Below are positions 26,401 through 39,897 of a DNA stretch of 64,000 nucleotides, piece by piece (within the stretch, counting starts at the first letter, position 1; each line of letters opens with the position of its first letter). The position numbers were made by a program, and so were the translations under genes. The notes under the pieces were generated by a model that made no database searches, was not told where the DNA came from, and saw only the letters and a program-made list of their open reading frames with translations. The DNA is taken from NCBI RefSeq assembly GCF_001949145.1, contig NW_019091370.1, positions 360,804 through 424,803 on the forward strand. Direction: 5' to 3'. Source of the stretch: Acanthaster planci (lineage: Eukaryota > Echinodermata > Asteroidea > Valvatida > Acanthasteridae).

Positions 26401-29400
26401 ATCAGGAATAAATATAAGACGACAACAACAAAGGGCAGGAACATCTATGTCATCCGTCAGGTAATTGGTGACCGACGCACAGTAGAACTTGCTCAGTGTA
26501 GATGGGTTTCATATGAGAATACGTGTACTGTACATATATGTACTAACCAAGTACAAAGTGTACTGGGCAATGCGTGAATAATCTTTGGTGTCTTATCTGA
26601 GATCGGTCAGTTTGTTCTTGAGGTTTCAGTGGACTTTACTTTAAGCTGAATTGGAACAAAAGAGAATTAACTTGTTGAGTGCCTGCCTGGACTCTAACCT
26701 TGTGTGGATAGATAGGGTTAGTGTAGAGAAATTGTATTTGTACAGGTACATGTACTTGTAATCAAGAGCTTGATTTGAATGAATCTTTCTGTGGCTTAAT
26801 TTATGCTTGACTAATTGCTACCTGCATGTAACTCATTTTCTTTTTATGATATCATCTGCTTGCCTTTTTCCAGCTGCTCTGCTAGTGTTCCTTGGACTTT
26901 CTAGTGAGTTGTGCTTTTTTTCTCGTTTAATTTTTGCTTTTGATATACCGGTGCCAGTCTTTAAAATTAAAACTCTTTTTTTTTTCACATGTAACAGAGG
27001 ACACCCTCTGTTCATGACAGAGCTTCCTGGGTTTCATTCTGTACTGCATGTGTTGCCATGGAGAATGTAAAGATAGTTTTAAATTATTTCAAGAAAATCT
27101 TGAAAAATAATTTTTCCATTTTTTCCCATTTACTTTCTTGTTAAGCAAAATATGTCACTTGTAAACATTCTACCTAATTTGTTTGGCAGACATGTAGACA
27201 CATTTCTGTTTATTCCGCTTTGGACATGTGTTTCAAATGTCATAATCACAACAATTTCAATTCTTTCCTTCCCCCCCAAAATATGTGTAGTTCCACCACC
27301 AAGATGAAGCAGCTTCCCCTCCCCCAGGTGCAAAGTTCAGAGGTCTTGCGAGCCACATCCCCCAGCCCCAGGGGAAAAAGAAACATCAGTGTGTGCTCAG
27401 AGAGATACCTAGGAACATCGGTGGTTGGTCAGCCACATCGAAGGTTAGAAAAGTGCCCTAAATAATTATTTTCCTGTTAAGTGAACTTGATTTCACTAAA
27501 TATTTATACCTGTAAATGAGATTCATTCTTTTGTTTTTTAATCGGCATCACAAAAACTTCAAGATAAGTGGATATGCATGTTGTGGTGTGGGCATGTTGA
27601 GTTACCGAGGTATTTTTATGCATCATAGCCTACTTCCTTTGATGGGAATGATGTATGTCTTCCAGATAAGCAGAGTTCCAACTTCATTTTCTTTGAGCTA
27701 ATCAAGATTTTACTGTACATAATAAAATTTATAGGCATCTTCCACCTAGTCAGTTACTTCCTGCATTGTTGCAGTTAGATGAGCATTTACTTTTGGGATT
27801 TATACAATTTGGAGACTGCCTTCGTAAGACTGGATATTTGGCAGAACACTGAATATGACAGTATTNNNNNNNNNNNNNNNNNNNNNNNNNNNNNNNNNNN
27901 NNNNNNNNNNNNNNNNNNNNNNNNNNNNNNNNNNNNNNNNNNNNNNNNNNNNNNNNNNNNNNNNNNNNNNNNNNNNNNNNNNNNNNNNNNNNNNNNNNNN
28001 NNNNNNNNNNNNNNNNNNNNNNNNNNNNNNNNNNNNNNNNNNNNNNNNNNNNNNNNNNNNNNNNNNNNNNNNNNNNNNNNNNNNNNNNNNNNNNNNNNNN
28101 NNNNNNNNNNNNNNNNNNNNNNNNNNNNNNNNNNNNNNNNNNNNNNNNNNNNNNNNNNNNNNNNNNNNNNNNNNNNNNNNNNNNNNNNNNNNNNNNNNNN
28201 NNNNNNNNNNNNNNNNNNNNNNNNNNNNNNNNNNNNNNNNNNNNNNNNNNNNNNNNNNNNNNNNNNNNNNNNNNNNNNNNNNNNNNNNNNNNNNNNNNNN
28301 NNNNNNNNNNNNNNNNNNNNNNNNNNNNNNNNNNNNNNNNNNNNNNNNNNNNNNNNNNNNNNNNNNNNNNNNNNNNNNNNNNNNNNNNNNNNNNNNNNNN
28401 NNNNNNNNNNNNNNNNNNNNNNNNNNNNNNNNNNNNNNNNNNNNNNNNNNNNNNNNNNNNNNNNNNNNNNNNNNNNNNNNNNNNNNNNNNNNNNNNNNNN
28501 NNNNNNNNNNNNNNNNNNNNNNNNNNNNNNNNNNNNNNNNNNNNNNNNNNNNNNNNNNNNNNNNNNNNNNNNNNNNNNNNNNNNNNNNNNNNNNNNNNNN
28601 NNNNNCAAGTCAATTTGTTTTGTTCATTCTACAACAGAAGTAAATCTGCTGCTGAGGTTCTCCATCCGGCGTCTTCCACCGGGGCAACAAGTGATCAAGT
28701 GAGACGTTTTGAGGAGGAAAGGATTGCACTGTTACAGGCTAGGACACTCAAGAAGACAACCAAAGTAACTCTGTGATTGAAATGTCAAACTTTTGCGACC
28801 TTTGAGCAAGTCAGACTTGCAGGTCATATGGAACAAATGTTTAGAACTTGATTGTTACCAATTGATCATGTGTTGAAACGTAAACTTCTCACAGAAATAT
28901 TTTTATAGATTTTACTAAAAACCCTTGAAATTGCATCTTTGGGTTTCAATTAACCTCATTTAAATTTTTGTTTTGCAATTTTAACCCATATTTTGATGCT
29001 TTTTTGGTGTTATGCTAATGAAATTTGCATATTCATGAACAGAACTATGATGTCATCCAAGGCACCAAATCTCAATGTTGCATCGATTTGTGCATAGAAA
29101 ATTTCAGATTTTTTTAACCACTGCTATGGCAGATTTCATTTTCTTTGGCGATTTATTGCTGTGTAAGTATATGGCAATAATCCAGCAAAAATCCATTTCA
29201 CAGAAATGTTCCCAGATAGCAAATTTTGGGTTCACAATTTGAACATGAAAACATGCCACCTGAACCATGTCTTCCTTGATTTACATCAAAGCAAAAGCGC
29301 CCTCACTTGTCCAGAAATGCTTGGTCAATTTTTAATGTTTGAAAAAGTGCACCGTTCATTTCATGTAACTCAAAAAAGATGTCAAACAGTCTTCATACAT

Positions 29401-32400
29401 GGAAGAAGAGTACAGAGATACACAAAAAGTGAGTCTAAGAAAAATTCGTTTCCTGGATCCTTGAAGTGTCCTAATTTTGATGATAGGTTATGGCTCACCG
29501 CAAGGACAGAAAGTACCATATGTGTGGATCAGCAGTGCCAATTCACGATCGCTACATGGTAGACAGTGAAGAGATGGATCAGCTAAGACAACTCATCCAG
29601 GCTAGGTCAACCAAGAGAGAGAGGTAGGGTCATTAATTAGCATGCCACCTGTAACTTGAGTTGGTATTTTTTTCTGTCTTTTCTAGTGGCTGTTTTGGGG
29701 GGTTTGGGGTTTTTTGGGTTTTTTTTAACAGCTCCCGGGCGTCATGTAAGGTTACTTTAATAATGCATTGTTGTTTCATTCAAGCGGTCTTTTCCTTAAC
29801 GTATCCCTCAGCAATTACAGTAGGTCCCATTAGTTGTGCACTTCTTTTTTTTATAATTTTTAGTTCTTGATTCATCAAGTATTCTGCATGTTATTTGCAT
29901 GTATCACCATATCATTTATTTGCATGCCCTGTATCTGATTGGTTTTTCTGTACCACATGATTACGTACATCAGTACCCTAGTCACCTACTACGGCAGATA
30001 CGGAGTCAGGATGGGCAGTGGACGTGGTACTCCGCAGGTGCGTTGCAAATTTGCCCATTGTTGCCTGTCGCTGATGCCCAATTTTGTGGAGCTTCAGTAT
30101 TAAAGCAGAAAATATGCTAAGCAGATTTTTTGCTAAGTGAAAATCGGCAAGGAACGAGTCACAAGAAATACAGAGTATAAGACATTTTGACTGGTAACAA
30201 CAATTTTGTTTTCAAAGCAAACATATTTGTAAACACAGAAGGTTGTTTGCTGCTACAATTTATGTGAAAATTCTTCCAGAGTTTCAGGTTTTTCACCAAG
30301 CCTTCATTGTCCTAAATCCATGACAATACTGATAAAACCCACTGTGTGGTTTGCCTGTATATAGCACTGCTTCATGTGAACACAGCAGCCAAAAACCCTA
30401 CTCATGAAAGAGAGTGTGAATCTGGTTGGTTTGTTTTCTTAACAGACAAAACTGTCATCAGCCACCAAAGAACAGAAAGAGAAACGAGAAGGTAATGATA
30501 CTGACGCATCTCAAATCCCCATAGAAACCACTGAGAATGGAAATAAAGTTACCATAGCAACACCAATTAATGAAAATGAAGAGTTTGTTCATGCTGCTAA
30601 ATCTGCAGCAGCTGTTGGTAAAGAGAATGACAAAAGTGATTTGGCTAAAAATGATGTTGAGAGGATAGATCATGATAATAACCAGAAGGGAGAGGTCATG
30701 GCAGACGTTGAAAACTCTGTTTGTGAGGAAGAACATGAAAAAGTTAATGAAGCGGAAGAGGCAACAAACGAACAAGACAACCCAGATCATAATCCACCAA
30801 TTAGCAACGATGGAGGTCAGGATGTTGACCAGCCAGTAGAGGGCGCCATAACACAGACCACTGATGATGTCCAGGAGAGCCCAGACACTGAACCCAAGGG
30901 GGATGAGACAAATCTGAGGAAACCAGATGTCAAGGAGAACCCCGATGAAAACATTAGAGAAGAAAGAGTAGAGACAGTTGATAATGAAGAGAAAGGGATC
31001 CTCACACCAGAAGATGAACATGACGCCGTGAGGACAGATGATGGTGGTAGGTCGTGCTTGACGTGCCCAACCGTTTGCTGTGACGTTCTCGAGGTTCTTC
31101 CACTGGCATATTTACCAACTTGAAGATGCACTTTCTCCCAGCATGGACATCACGTCAATCTGTACTTGCACTTTAACTGTTGGGTGCCCCTGTGATTGTG
31201 TGTGTTTAACTCAGTAGTTCCTCATGAGATCTTTGGTGCACCTGACACCTTTCGTGGTGCTCTTGATGCACCTGTAAGTATGCATGTTTGACACACTACA
31301 TGTACATGTTTTGAGATCTTTGCATGACTGTGTTCTTGTGCTAATGTTTGCATGACAAGGCCTCATTTTAACAACAAAAGTAGTGTAACATTTGCTTTTG
31401 TCCTTTTTTAAGTGTTAAAGATTTATCTCTCCTTGCATGTAATATTTTTGAAATTAATCTAGAGCTGGAATTTGTTACCGGTTCATGTTTCATCACAGTC
31501 ATTAATACAGAGTTCCAGTAATGTTGAACAGGTTGGGAAAGAGCGACTTATTTAAATGTACACTTTAACTCACTAGATTGTATGTGATTTGGAAACGCAC
31601 TAACTTTGTACTTTTCTCCTTTTATTTATGATCCATTAATTTCTCACACCTTGTTTACTCTGCCAGCACGTAGTTTCAGAGATTATTCCTGCACTTTTCA
31701 GCAGTCTATTCCTGCGGGAATCACTGATCAACTTATTTCTTAAGAATATAAAAAGTAAGCACTTCCTCATGCTAGAGAGCACCATTAAACTGTTGTTTTG
31801 TCAAGTATCACTTCTGGAGTATCAACTTTTCTTCCCAAACTCCCTTCAGAACATCTTGTTCTAGAAATGAAACTCACTACTATTCTTTATTTGGGCAGAT
31901 ACAGATAACGGTTCTGGTAGCACAGATGAGGTGGAAATACAAAAGTAAGATGTTTCTTTTTTGTTTATGGCATTATACATGCACCTTGTCATGTCTTACC
32001 TGCAGTAGCAATATTGAGGTTTTATACGCTGTATTTCAGTTCTTTGATTGTGATGGTGTTATTGTCTTTACTACTATCTTTCTCCTAGCATGATGCCAAA
32101 TGTCAAGATTTCTAAGACAACAGCCAAAAAGAAAGGAAAGGAGTGAGTAGATATGAGTGTCTGTTACTTAGACCCTTCCAAAGAGAAATCTGATTCCTGC
32201 AACAAGTATTCCGTCCCACACCATTGTGAAAACTACCATATAATAATAGCTAATGTATTAAATGCTATTCACATTGAAGGAAATAATTATAATACTTGCG
32301 TTATTTTGGAGCATGGAACCAGTTGCAGTTTCTTTCTTTGACTTCATATTTCATCCATTCAGTGCCTTCATGACAGAACTTGAGGGAGCAGACGCAGATT

Positions 32401-35400
32401 ATGATGATATCCAGGACATGCTTGGTAATTTTAAGCCTGATCGTCCTACCTCTTCAAATGGAAAGGATACAGATAGCTTTGATTCATCTAGAGAAGAAAC
32501 TAGCCCAGGAGAACTCGCTGCTAGGGCATCAGAGGAACCAAGTCATCCAACTGCTGAGGAAGCCCTTCTTGGAATGATCGTTAGTGATGACAAGATTGCA
32601 GCCATGGAGGAAAGTTTAAGTAGGATTGACCGTCTCAAAGGAGGCATCAAAGATGTTGGACATCTGGAAGGATCAGAGCTGAACCTGGATGAGCTGAATA
32701 TTGACAATCAGGACATTGATTACGGACAGGAAGTGTTTGGAAAAGTCCGTAATGATGAGGAATTGAAGGAGGTTGAGAGATTAAGGGCGGAGAAGAAAGA
32801 AGCTAGAAGTGCTAAGGCCAGGAAGGCAGATGACTCCATCATGGCCACAGCCAAAGTGGAACAAGCAAAGTCTAAGGTGAGTTTGCAGTTGTAGGACAGA
32901 TTCTTTATATTTGTAAAAATCTTAAGTTGAATCATGATTCCATGTCCTAGAATTCAAACGTGATCAGGAGACTGCACCATGAATGTCAAAAGAGAATAAA
33001 TCATTCTCAACAAGAATGATCATGTTAGGCCTCGGGGAGTGCACATATCACTGGCTCTTTAAGTTGACTAGCAAACCTTTTCAACATTGTTCATTCAGTT
33101 AGATGATCTTTTACCTGAGGAATCATTTGAAAATTTTTTCCAAATGCAGCTTTAAAATGATACTGTTTTGTAACAAATTAGCTGTTGAAAAAAAATTCAA
33201 CATCTTGATAAATGCAACGTCTCCCAAGTGGCCTTGGAAAGTGAACAAATTGCGATCTTTTCCTTCCCAGATGGCAGACATCTATAATTTCATCAGCCCT
33301 CGGCAGCAAGAAGTGTTTGAGAAGAAATTTCAGGAGTTGGATATTGATGGGAACGGTGTCATCACTTTACAGGAGCTCTTTAAGAGAATGTATAGAGGCA
33401 AGACCAACAGACAATTAGGCCGAGCATTCATGCAGGTAAAATATCAGATGAAAGAAAAACAGGGTTGTGATAATGCTAGGTGTCATTTTTTACTTAAATA
33501 CACCTGTTCTCTTTGGAATATCCACATAGAACATATCTGAATACAGACAGAAATTTACATTGTAATGCCACTACTTTCATGACTTTTGTGGCACCATGAA
33601 CAGTAATCATGGTTTTTCTCACCAGTTCTGTACCTATTATTCATCAAATCAAACCAGTTTTTTTGAGCTTGATGGATTTTGGGCAGTTCAGATAGAGTAA
33701 TCAGGGTCACTTTATAAAACCAACTGAAAGGTTTATTGGCCATTCTCATAAAGAAGCATGATAATTTTTTTTTTGTGGAATCTCTATTTGTGCACTATTT
33801 ACAGGTGTTTGACCTAAACAAAGACCAAACAATCGATGAGCGTGAGTTTGTAATCGTCGCTGCGCTCAATGATAAGCTAACAGGGAAACTAACTGAGTCA
33901 GCAGATGCTCCTTTGGAGTTGGATCTAGACAGGCTTGCCCAGAGCATCACGGCTTACAAGGTAACAAAAAATGGAGACAATCGAGAAATCTCTGAGAATT
34001 GATAAACTTCCAAACGATGAGGTTTAACCACTTGCCGCCGGTTTCCAAGTACCGGACACATATTCTTTATTCGCGTGGCCAGGGTCTCCCGAAATCGGAC
34101 AAAGGGAACTGGGCCTTGTAACAATAGACCGTACTTGTAACAAAAGACCAGGCTGCTGGACAATTTTTCATTCTCAATAGTGGAGATAATCCAGCCTTGT
34201 TTGAAACAGTATACCACAGTTTGGGGGATTTAGTGTAAGCAGATTACCACCGGGGACAAAAGCGCTCCACCACCGCAGCGATGAGCCACACAGTACCGCT
34301 GCACACTAATCTGGCCCCTATTGAAAAGAGGTCAGCACTTTGCCAGTCTCGTGAACAAAAGAAAATTACATAACACAGCAAAATCTGGGCTCTTTTTACA
34401 AGGTGGCAGGCTTAGCTGAAATACTCCAGCGTCAATAGATGTTGTCTGTCAGATTAGAGTAAAAACCAGACAGTCCTTCGTGTGGGTGTAAGTGTCCAGT
34501 AAATGAAGAAATAAATTTTTAAAGAATTTTGAAAACAGAAAAAAAATGATAATTATCCTTTCCCAGCATCATCAACATTGATAACTGCCACCGGCACGAA
34601 GTGGTTAACAAACCCGACGTTGTTGCTCATTTTGAAGGATATCATAGCTAGTTCTCCGTTCGGTCACTGTACCTGCCCAAACCTCATGGTCAACATTACC
34701 ACCAGAGTTCTGAGGCAGTTTATGATTGTGCAAGGAGTTACTGGCGTGTCAGCGTCCAGAAAATTTAGTTCTAAACAACCTGGTCTAAAAGTATATCAAT
34801 AGAAATACATGCACTGCAGATTGCAGAATTTCACCCCTTAGTTTCTTGCTAGGAACTTGAATGAGCACTCATGAGAACATTTATTGCACTGTAGTCGGCA
34901 ATCAATTGTGCACCTTGCACACAGCACCTGCTGGTACATATCCTATTCATAACTTGTTTTGATACATTTATGAAAGATACAGTACTGCATAGGGAAAGTC
35001 ACTTTCAGCATCTGTCTTTTGCACTTTTGGCATAGTTGAAGATCTTATCATCATGTAGCTTCAGTGCTCACTCACTCTTGCCTCAACAGCGAAAGTTAGT
35101 AGCATCACATCGGCATGAGAAGGAAGGCAATGTGGAGATAGAGGTCTCCAGTTGTCAAGGCAACAGAGGGGATGTTACACATCAGATGACTGGCGATACA
35201 CAGTAAATAGACTGGTATACTGCATTCCAGTTGTGAAATTCTGCTTGACGTGGTTTCTTTTGAATGTTGTCTTTTTTGTGACATGCATGACCATGTTAGT
35301 TCCATGTACAGTAGTTTCCACATCACGGTAGCACTTCATACAATTGGGATTGTTTCCTATTATGACTTGGCATGTTTTTCATCATCAAGATAGTGTCATA

Positions 35401-37662
35401 CACGCACGTCTGTTTCACTGTGTGCATGATTGATTTGTGACATTGTAACCCAGAGTGTTGACTTTGGATGAAGATTTTTTAGAAATTGCCCAGTCATCAG
35501 TTGCTGCCTGATAAAACAAAAGAAAAATGGACCAATTGCACCTGCTAAATCACCTGACCTATAGAGGGTATCAACCCCATAGCAACCCCAAGATGTAGTT
35601 TGAGTACCCAGCACATCAGTAGTCTGAGTACAGTATCTACCATCGGCTCTGTTTTTGGTAAATAATACTCATGAACACATTGCTTTTGGTGGATGCCATG
35701 TTTGTTGATATTTAATACCCACTATAGGTCATGTGATTTAACGGATACAATCCGTCTATCGGAGCTACGCTACATCTCCCATGAGAAATCACATTTTCTT
35801 GTTCATTTCTAAGCACAATTACTCAGCAGTGTATGAAGTATGTACGAGAATGTACCACAACTTCACAGGTTGTTTTATCAGTTGTCCTAAATGTATCCCA
35901 AAACAGGTACATAGCTGAATGATGAATCAAATAAGAGTCCTTGATTAGGGTAATACATGTACATGTATATGTATACCTACAATTGAGGGATAAGGTACAT
36001 GTATTGCAGATATCAGTCAGAAACCCCAGTTTTCAGGATACCCCAATCAGGGAGTTTGCACCCTAACTGAGGGAATCGCATCCCAATCAGAGTATTATTT
36101 GCCTTTTCAAAATGATTTTGATCAATTCCACATGATTGAATGCATTGCAGCATCTACATATCATTTTTGCAGTCTGTAAGGCCTTGAAACAAAACCCAGC
36201 TTGAGAAGCGGAGGTGTAGGGGAACCTAACGTTAGCCATTGTCATTTACCCTGAAGCATGCCATGTACAGTAGTGTACCACGGATCACTTTGTGAATCTT
36301 ACATGACACAAGGTTGGCAAACAAGTTACAAGTCGGCCAATTGACTCTGACACCCCCTTCCCCAAGAAAATGCCTTTGCTATGCCACTGTTGAGAAGAGA
36401 TGACAAAATGCAACAGTAAATGCCAGTGCAATATCTCCCTCTTGGTGAAGACATTAAGCTTTGTACTTTACTGATGCTTACTGAAGTAAGTTTTTGCTCC
36501 TTGATTTGCTCCTTGGTTTCCAAGCATCCTTAATTCCTTGCTTTTTTGTTTTACCACTTTTCCAGCTTGACATTTTCATTCTCTTTCAGGTGTGCTCTTT
36601 TTTACTTTCCAAGCATAATGGATTTAAAAACACATCATTGCGAATTTCTGTTTGATTACACTTTGTTTTCACGAAAGTAGAAAAGTAGATATGTAGAAAT
36701 AGATTTCAGCTGTGTGCTATTTCCGTAGCTTCAAGCTAGCCAGCTTTTGTAGAAGTTTGGTTTTGTGAAATTAAATGTGCCCATCTCTTAGCATGTGATT
36801 CATCAGGCCGTTGGTCTGATTAGTCATAAATGTCATCACTACTAGAAAAGTTTAGAATCCTCCACACCCCTTGGATAAATCCTCAAATTCTGTCTTGAGT
36901 TGCCACAGTACATACCATGAACGACAACCTGTTGGTGGCTTCCACTGTCCAGATAAAGCTTGTCCTAAAGAAAGGCATTGCACAAAAAAAGGAAGGTGGA
37001 ACCTGCCTTGTACTTGTAACAATCATTGACACTGCATACTACAGGGTAAACAGAAAGGCCTTTTAACATAATTCTAGCAGTCGTCATTCCATACAAAAAG
37101 TTCAAATTTTGCATACACATCATGGCTTCTCTTTTTGAAGGTTACATGGAATGGATGAAATTTGTAATGCAATAAGTAATATCGTAACTTGCATTTTATC
37201 GCAAATCTAAGTCACAAAGGGCTCCCTTCAGCTAAATTAAGCTGTAGTTAGCAGTGGGTCAGTTTGAGGTTGATTCAAATTGACTGAAAACTCTTAGCAT
37301 TTAATAAAGCACTCATTCATTCCCCCTCCCAACAGGAAATTTTCCAGGTGACTGATCAAGATGCTGATGGTCGCTTGACCCTTGAAGACATCATGTTAGT
37401 CATCTGTCTCTCAGGAAACCTAGAGACCGGGATTGACCCAGAGGTTGTCCAGCATGTGTACAACACCATCGATGCGGATGACAGCGGCACCATTGATTTC
37501 ATGGAATACTTAACCTACATTCCTTTCTTCCTCAAGTTACATAAGAGGATGTCAGAAAGTCGGCATATCACCATAGCAGAGGTAGAGAGAGCCAGAGAAG
37601 CTGTAAGGAGTGCTATCCTCAAAGTGAGAGGAACAAAGGATGTAACAATGAAGTCATTCTGA
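20466..37662 (+). CDS. Large protein with four C-terminal EF-hands, family not recognised
   Basis: Exons with matching phases: 20466-20484, 22761-23053, (a small exon near 25099), 25365-25668, 26390-26460, 27291-27443, 28638-28764, 29487-29623, 29998-30037, 30446-31046, 31899-31944, 32089-32142, 32363-32876, 33271-33435, 33805-33960, 37336-37662. The total is close to 1,020 codons. The phases on either side require an extra exon between 23053 and 25365; the candidate at 25099 (ENVKSTRSQRRPLSFP) has a weak donor, so that part is uncertain. The start is the first in-frame ATG after a stop at 20337, but an acceptor-like ttttttccag just before it leaves an upstream exon possible. The N-terminal two thirds is hydrophilic, Ser/Pro-rich and then very acidic, probably disordered. 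A Lys/Arg/Glu-rich helical stretch precedes the EF-hands. No signal peptide or membrane segment is seen. The protein is probably a cytosolic calcium-binding protein; its partner is unknown. The N gap 27866-28605 falls in an intron, and the flanking exon phases fit without a missing exon. Confidence 0.85.
27866..28605. other. Assembly gap (740 N)
   Basis: Run of N in an intron of the EF-hand gene. The exons on either side (27291-27443 and 28638-28764) join in phase as an AGA codon, so nothing in the reading frame demands a hidden exon, though a phase-neutral one could be lost here. Confidence 0.98.
33271..37662 (+). other. EF-hand module of the large calcium-binding protein (last three exons)
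   Basis: Three phase-0 exons encode four EF-hand loops: DIDGNGVITLQE (exon 33271-33435), DLNKDQTIDERE (33805-33960), then DQDADGRLTLED and DADDSGTIDFME (37336-37662). All have acidic or Asn residues at loop positions 1, 3 and 5 and an acidic residue at 12. The second has Q instead of the usual G at position 6, and the third ends in D rather than E, which in known EF-hands tends to alter Ca/Mg preference. The pairing (1+2, 3+4) resembles calcineurin-B-like modules. After loop 4 come a hydrophobic helix (YLTYIPFFLKLHKRM) and a basic tail ending KDVTMKSF. Confidence 0.93.
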
Positions 37663-38539
37663 GATGCCAGATGGAAAAAGAACTTATCTCCAAGTCGAAA
37701 GGATAGAGGAGTAATGAACGAAAACTCTTGTTGTTAGAGTGGATTGCAGAGTGAACAATGTATGAATCCAAATGGTCACCATGACAATGGTATTTCTACA
37801 GAGTCACTTTGGGGAAGAGTTCCATGAGAGTTACACCACGAACACACAAACTAAAAACACGAAACACTCTCATGTGACTGGGAATTTTACATAAATCTCT
37901 TTTGCTCTTCCATTTGCATGCATGACTTTGTTTTTTTTTTTACTTGAAGCATTGAAAACTGATTTCTTTAAATATAAAAAACAAACGTTATTCCACCCAT
38001 TTTGCAGAAACGTTGCTTTAACATGGTGCGTGTGAACAAAATAACTTTTACCTATCTATACAGTAAATTCATATTTTTGACGGCATATATTTATAATATT
38101 TCACTATACCATTTAATTTATATATTTTTACCATACAATCTTGTAAATACATAATCCTATAAAAGTGTTGTTTAAGTTTTCACCTTGTTTTCCATGCTGG
38201 AAAGTTGGGCAGCTTCAATTTTGATTTTTAACAATTAATGATGAACATGACTGTTTACTTGACATTCATAGTTGACATTCGTAGTTTTATTCAGGTTGGA
38301 ACTACTATGCTTAACCCACAATCAAAGACTGTTACATGGAATTATTTTGTAGAGTGTAAGAAATAAGCTTTTAAACATATTTGTCCTAGTTTCAGATTTA
38401 TGTATCATGTGTGCTTAACTGAATTTATTATAAAAATATATTCAAATGAATGTGTCGGCATTTTCCTCCTCGTTCTGCATTTTTGGTGTGTTGTGTTAAA
38501 ACAATTTATAGTGCATGTGTTCAATAATGTTTACATAGT
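37663..38539. other. Convergent 3' ends of the EF-hand and RRM-like genes
   Basis: The interval between two facing stop codons should hold both 3' UTRs. For the minus-strand gene an AATAAA lies at 38424-38429, about 110 bases past its stop. For the plus-strand gene no perfect AATAAA is evident in AT-rich sequence. A T run occurs near 37929. Confidence 0.55.
38424..38429 (-). terminator. Candidate poly(A) signal of the RRM-like gene
   Basis: Minus-strand AATAAA about 110 bases after the stop codon at 38540. Assigned by position only. Confidence 0.4.
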
Positions 38540-39897
38540 CTAAGTAGCAGATGGGTCAAAAGAAACATGGAGATGTCGCCTTCTAACGTAAAAGCGCTTG
38601 TTCTTCATGGATTTGTGATACCACAGGCACAGCAGAGGGTTGTCAGGTCGTCCTAAGGAGTGTTCGGCCACAGTATGACAGGCTGCCTGGAGATCACAGA
38701 ACATGACTCGCGCACTGAGAGGACTGGTCTGAACAATGTTGTCGATCTCACCGTAAGGGCGCAGCGTGGCGTATAGAGAGTCTATGTCATAACCAGGATC
38801 ATTGCGTACATTGTGCCATCTGTAACAGGTCACACAAGATGCAGCTTTCCATTGTAAAAGAAATACATGTAATGGGGAGGGAGTAATTCAAAAACTTGTA
38901 GTGAGCTCAGTTCACTGACCTCCGGGAAAGTAATGAGAGTTTGACAGTTGATCAGCGTAAACTTTAACAAGTGAGGAAACAAGCTGAGCAGCACTGGGTT
39001 TGTACTGTCCAACAGTCCAAGAAAGGAAAAGGTTGAAAACAGATCAGACTTGATATGCAGTATCAAAACTAATTATTTACTATGAAACTGTAAAAACAAT
39101 ATGAAATGTTAAGGTGACTTGGTATTGAATTGATGTCCTAGAAATGTTGGCTTGTTTGCAATGCATGCCCGAATTCTTTTGTATTAATGTCAATTTGTAT
39201 AGGAAAAGGATAGTAAAGGGCAAACTCTATTTCAGGAAAATGTTGCTCGTAATGTTTTAACCTAATGAGTTTTCACCTGACGATTACAGTGGCAATGGTT
39301 GCCTGTACTCGTGCATTCCGGTTCAAATCACACCAAACTCTTCTGGAAAGCTGATCGGGTTTACGGAGGTTTCGCAGGGCTTTGGAGACCGGGGTGGGCG
39401 GTTGAAACAGGTCTTCATACGGTAGAACAGCATCGATGAGTCGTTGCTTACCGGTTTGGTACTGAAGCCAGTGATAGCGGCAGCATGTCGGGGCTTTTAA
39501 TAGATCTGCGGGGTGAGTCTCATTAAGAAATGAATTGTACCCTGTTCCTGTAAACTGCTTAACACAAATCTTTTTTTTTCTTGTTTCAAAAGTGATTTCT
39601 GTAGATTTTTTTCATACCTTTGTCCATAGGTGTTCCACGGCCAGCTAAAATCATTCGATCGTACAAGCAAGTCAGCTTCTGGTCTGGATCGCCGAACATA
39701 CGCTTCGAATTTTCGAACAGCTTGGTAAAAATTTTGCTCTTGCTTGGCGGTAAAGCCTGGTGCGATCCCCGCCATGGAATACTCATGGCTCCGCGGGTCA
39801 GGGCGAGATCTCGCCGGGCAAGGGCGATCTTCACCTCTGTGTGACGCTCTTTGCTAGGTGGCACGACATTCAGTGCTTGTTGCATACGCAAGGGCAT
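38540..39897 (-). CDS. 262-aa protein with C-terminal RRM-like domain
   Basis: Three minus-strand exons, 39897-39618, 39505-39277 and 38819-38540, with GT-AG junctions and agreeing phases, give 263 codons including the stop. The first exon encodes a basic N-terminus (MPLRMQQALNVVPPSKERH). The second has a conserved-looking block (DLLKAPTCCRYHWLQYQTGK, then LRKPDQLSRRVWCDLNRN). The third has an RNA-recognition-motif-like pattern: a first strand after the tryptophan, a helix DIDSLYATLRPYGEI, a strand SARVMFCDLQAACHTVAEHS and a final strand near LHVSFDPSAT. The canonical RNP1 aromatic residues are not clear, so this may be a divergent or protein-binding RRM. I do not know the orthologue. A competing open frame in exon 1 (39775-39497) is a shadow: it does not splice onward in frame. 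The gene lies head to tail with SACM1L. Confidence 0.82.

Noticed and set aside
25937-26464. 175-codon open frame as a separate gene
   Set aside because: Only its last 71 bases (26390-26460) are an exon of the EF-hand gene; the rest is intron read-through.
27750-28702. Long open frames of 260-307 codons on both strands
   Set aside because: They consist almost wholly of X from the N gap and carry no coding information.
30458-31021. 187-codon minus-strand open frame, hydrophobic
   Set aside because: It is the antisense shadow of the acidic exon 30446-31046; antisense of Glu/Asp-rich codons reads as Phe/Leu/Ile.
39497-39775. Alternative minus-strand frame in exon 1 of the RRM-like gene
   Set aside because: It cannot splice in frame to the second exon, whereas the 39897 frame can.
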